This document shows positions 54,278-54,739 of a stretch of DNA of 54,739 nt, piece by piece (the first letter of the stretch is position 1; each line of letters begins with the position of its first letter). Under the pieces are notes generated by a model. That model made no database searches, was not told the DNA's origin, and saw only the letters and a program-made list of their open reading frames with translations. Position numbers and translations under genes: made by a program. The DNA comes from Bacteroidales bacterium (GTDB taxonomy: Bacteria; Bacteroidota; Bacteroidia; Bacteroidales; DTU049): contig JAFGWG010000102.1 in assembly GCA_016937255.1 (NCBI GenBank), forward strand, positions 1 to 54,739, given 5' to 3'.

Positions 54278-54612
54278 TGTGGACGTGGAACCGTCGCAGG
54301 GCAATGTTGTTGGCTTCAACGATTTCATGTCCGTTTCGCCAATTTTCAACATGCAACGCTCACGGACGTTGGAATGTTGAAGCCTAGACCCTGCAGATAT
54401 CTCTGTATCCACTGCAGGGGGATCTGAGTGCATCTGCAAAGCACAAAGCCAATGGTTCTTAACTGTCAGACAACCATTTTCTGTTCATCATTGCAGGTGT
54501 CTGACATGTTTCGTATTAATATTTTTCATAAATTTGAATGCAGGAATAAGATAGAAAATGCCTAAATTTTTTCATTTTTTTATACATTTTCCCATCCCAA
54601 AATTTAAATATA
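54278..54612. other. Intergenic region with nested inverted repeats
   Basis: The first about 200 bases are visibly more GC-rich than the flanks. Three hairpins can be drawn. First, GGCTTCAAC (54312-54320) with GTTGAAGCC (54376-54384), enclosing GTCCGT (54329-54334) with ACGGAC (54362-54367). Second, CCCTGCAG (54389-54396) with CTGCAGGG (54412-54419). Third, TGTCAGACA (54464-54472) with TGTCTGACA (54498-54506). The short minus-strand ORF across it looks spurious. It could be a structured RNA, a non-autonomous repeat or a complex terminator; I cannot tell which. Confidence 0.55.
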
Positions 54613-54642
54613 TTGCTATAACAAGAAAAAATACTAATTTTG
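54613..54642 (+). promoter_or_regulatory. Promoter of the tRNA-Leu gene (TTG, 19-base spacer, TAATTTTG)
   Basis: TTG at 54613-54615 and TAATTTTG at 54635-54642 are 19 bases apart, matching the Bacteroidota promoter. The box ends 11 bases before the tRNA. Confidence 0.65.
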
Positions 54643-54653
54643 CAATCGGATTC

Positions 54654-54735
54654 GCGGATGTGGCGTAATTGGTAGCCGCGCTAGACTTAGGATCTAGTGC
54701 CGAGAGGCGTGGGGGTTCGAGTCCCTTCATCCGCA
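54654..54735 (+). tRNA. tRNA-Leu (anticodon UAG)
   Basis: An 82-base class II tRNA. The acceptor GCGGATG pairs with CATCCGC. The anticodon stem CTAGA/TCTAG encloses CTTAGGA, so the anticodon is UAG (reads CUA/CUN). The variable arm is long (TGCCGAGAGGCGT), as in tRNA-Leu, and the T arm is GGGGG-TTCGAGT-CCCTT. The discriminator is A, and CCA is not encoded (CAAA follows). Confidence 0.96.
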
Positions 54736-54739
54736 CAAA

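Noticed and set aside
54203-54439. 78-codon minus-strand ORF over the structured intergenic region
   Set aside because: It overlaps the ComEC 3' end, crosses the hairpins and has no recognisable domain or signal; the inverted repeats explain the sequence better.

Overview
The window looks like chromosomal DNA from a low-GC member of the Bacteroidota, probably class Bacteroidia. Direct support: a complete sprA gene (type IX secretion system translocon, T9SS), six genes or gene remnants ending in a T9SS type A sorting domain, OmpA proteins of PorE-like architecture, a TPR sensor kinase, and many start sites preceded by the Bacteroidota -7 promoter motif TAnnTTTG. The exact order or family cannot be read from the sequence.

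Layout. 1-9.9 kb (minus): the 3'-cut end of a giant BNR-repeat T9SS cargo protein, an S46 dipeptidyl peptidase downstream of a TPR/PD40/OmpA (PorE-like) protein, then tadA and a second OmpA protein. 9.9-11.7 kb (plus): aspS. 11.7-14.0 kb (minus): a lipoprotein and a tandem family of three related acidic helical exported proteins, the third broken by a frameshift. 14.1-15.4 kb (plus): a U32 peptidase-family tRNA-modification type protein. 15.4-27.1 kb (minus): malic enzyme, ruvA, sprA, gcvH, a VanZ-like protein and two TonB paralogues. 27.3-29.7 kb (minus): a TPR histidine kinase and LuxR-type regulator pair. 29.8-34.7 kb (minus): two large YCF48/BNR-repeat T9SS proteins with a tiny coupled ORF. 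34.9-45.1 kb (plus): another T9SS cargo protein; a glycan-type cluster (toroid-like protein, GT4, asparagine synthetase, GT2); a lipoprotein plus radical SAM/SPASM pair; a DUF4143 ATPase. 45.2-48.2 kb (minus): a decayed T9SS hydrolase, an intact T9SS protein and a gamma-carbonic anhydrase. 48.2-54.7 kb (plus): a coiled-coil secreted protein, surE, a small membrane protein, lpxB, a SpoIID-like protein, a ComEC-like protein, and a tRNA-Leu(UAG).

How it fits together. The main theme is the envelope and secretion: SprA is the outer-membrane T9SS channel, the PorE-like protein could anchor the machinery to peptidoglycan, and six cargo genes or remnants lie within 55 kb. TonB paralogues, LpxB and the glycosyltransferases add to the envelope theme. 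No CRISPR array, prophage, transposase or intact mobile element was seen. The most interesting items are the lipoprotein/radical SAM pair (42.3-43.8 kb), the tandem acidic protein family with its frameshifted member, the decayed T9SS hydrolase, and a structured, GC-richer intergenic element next to the tRNA.
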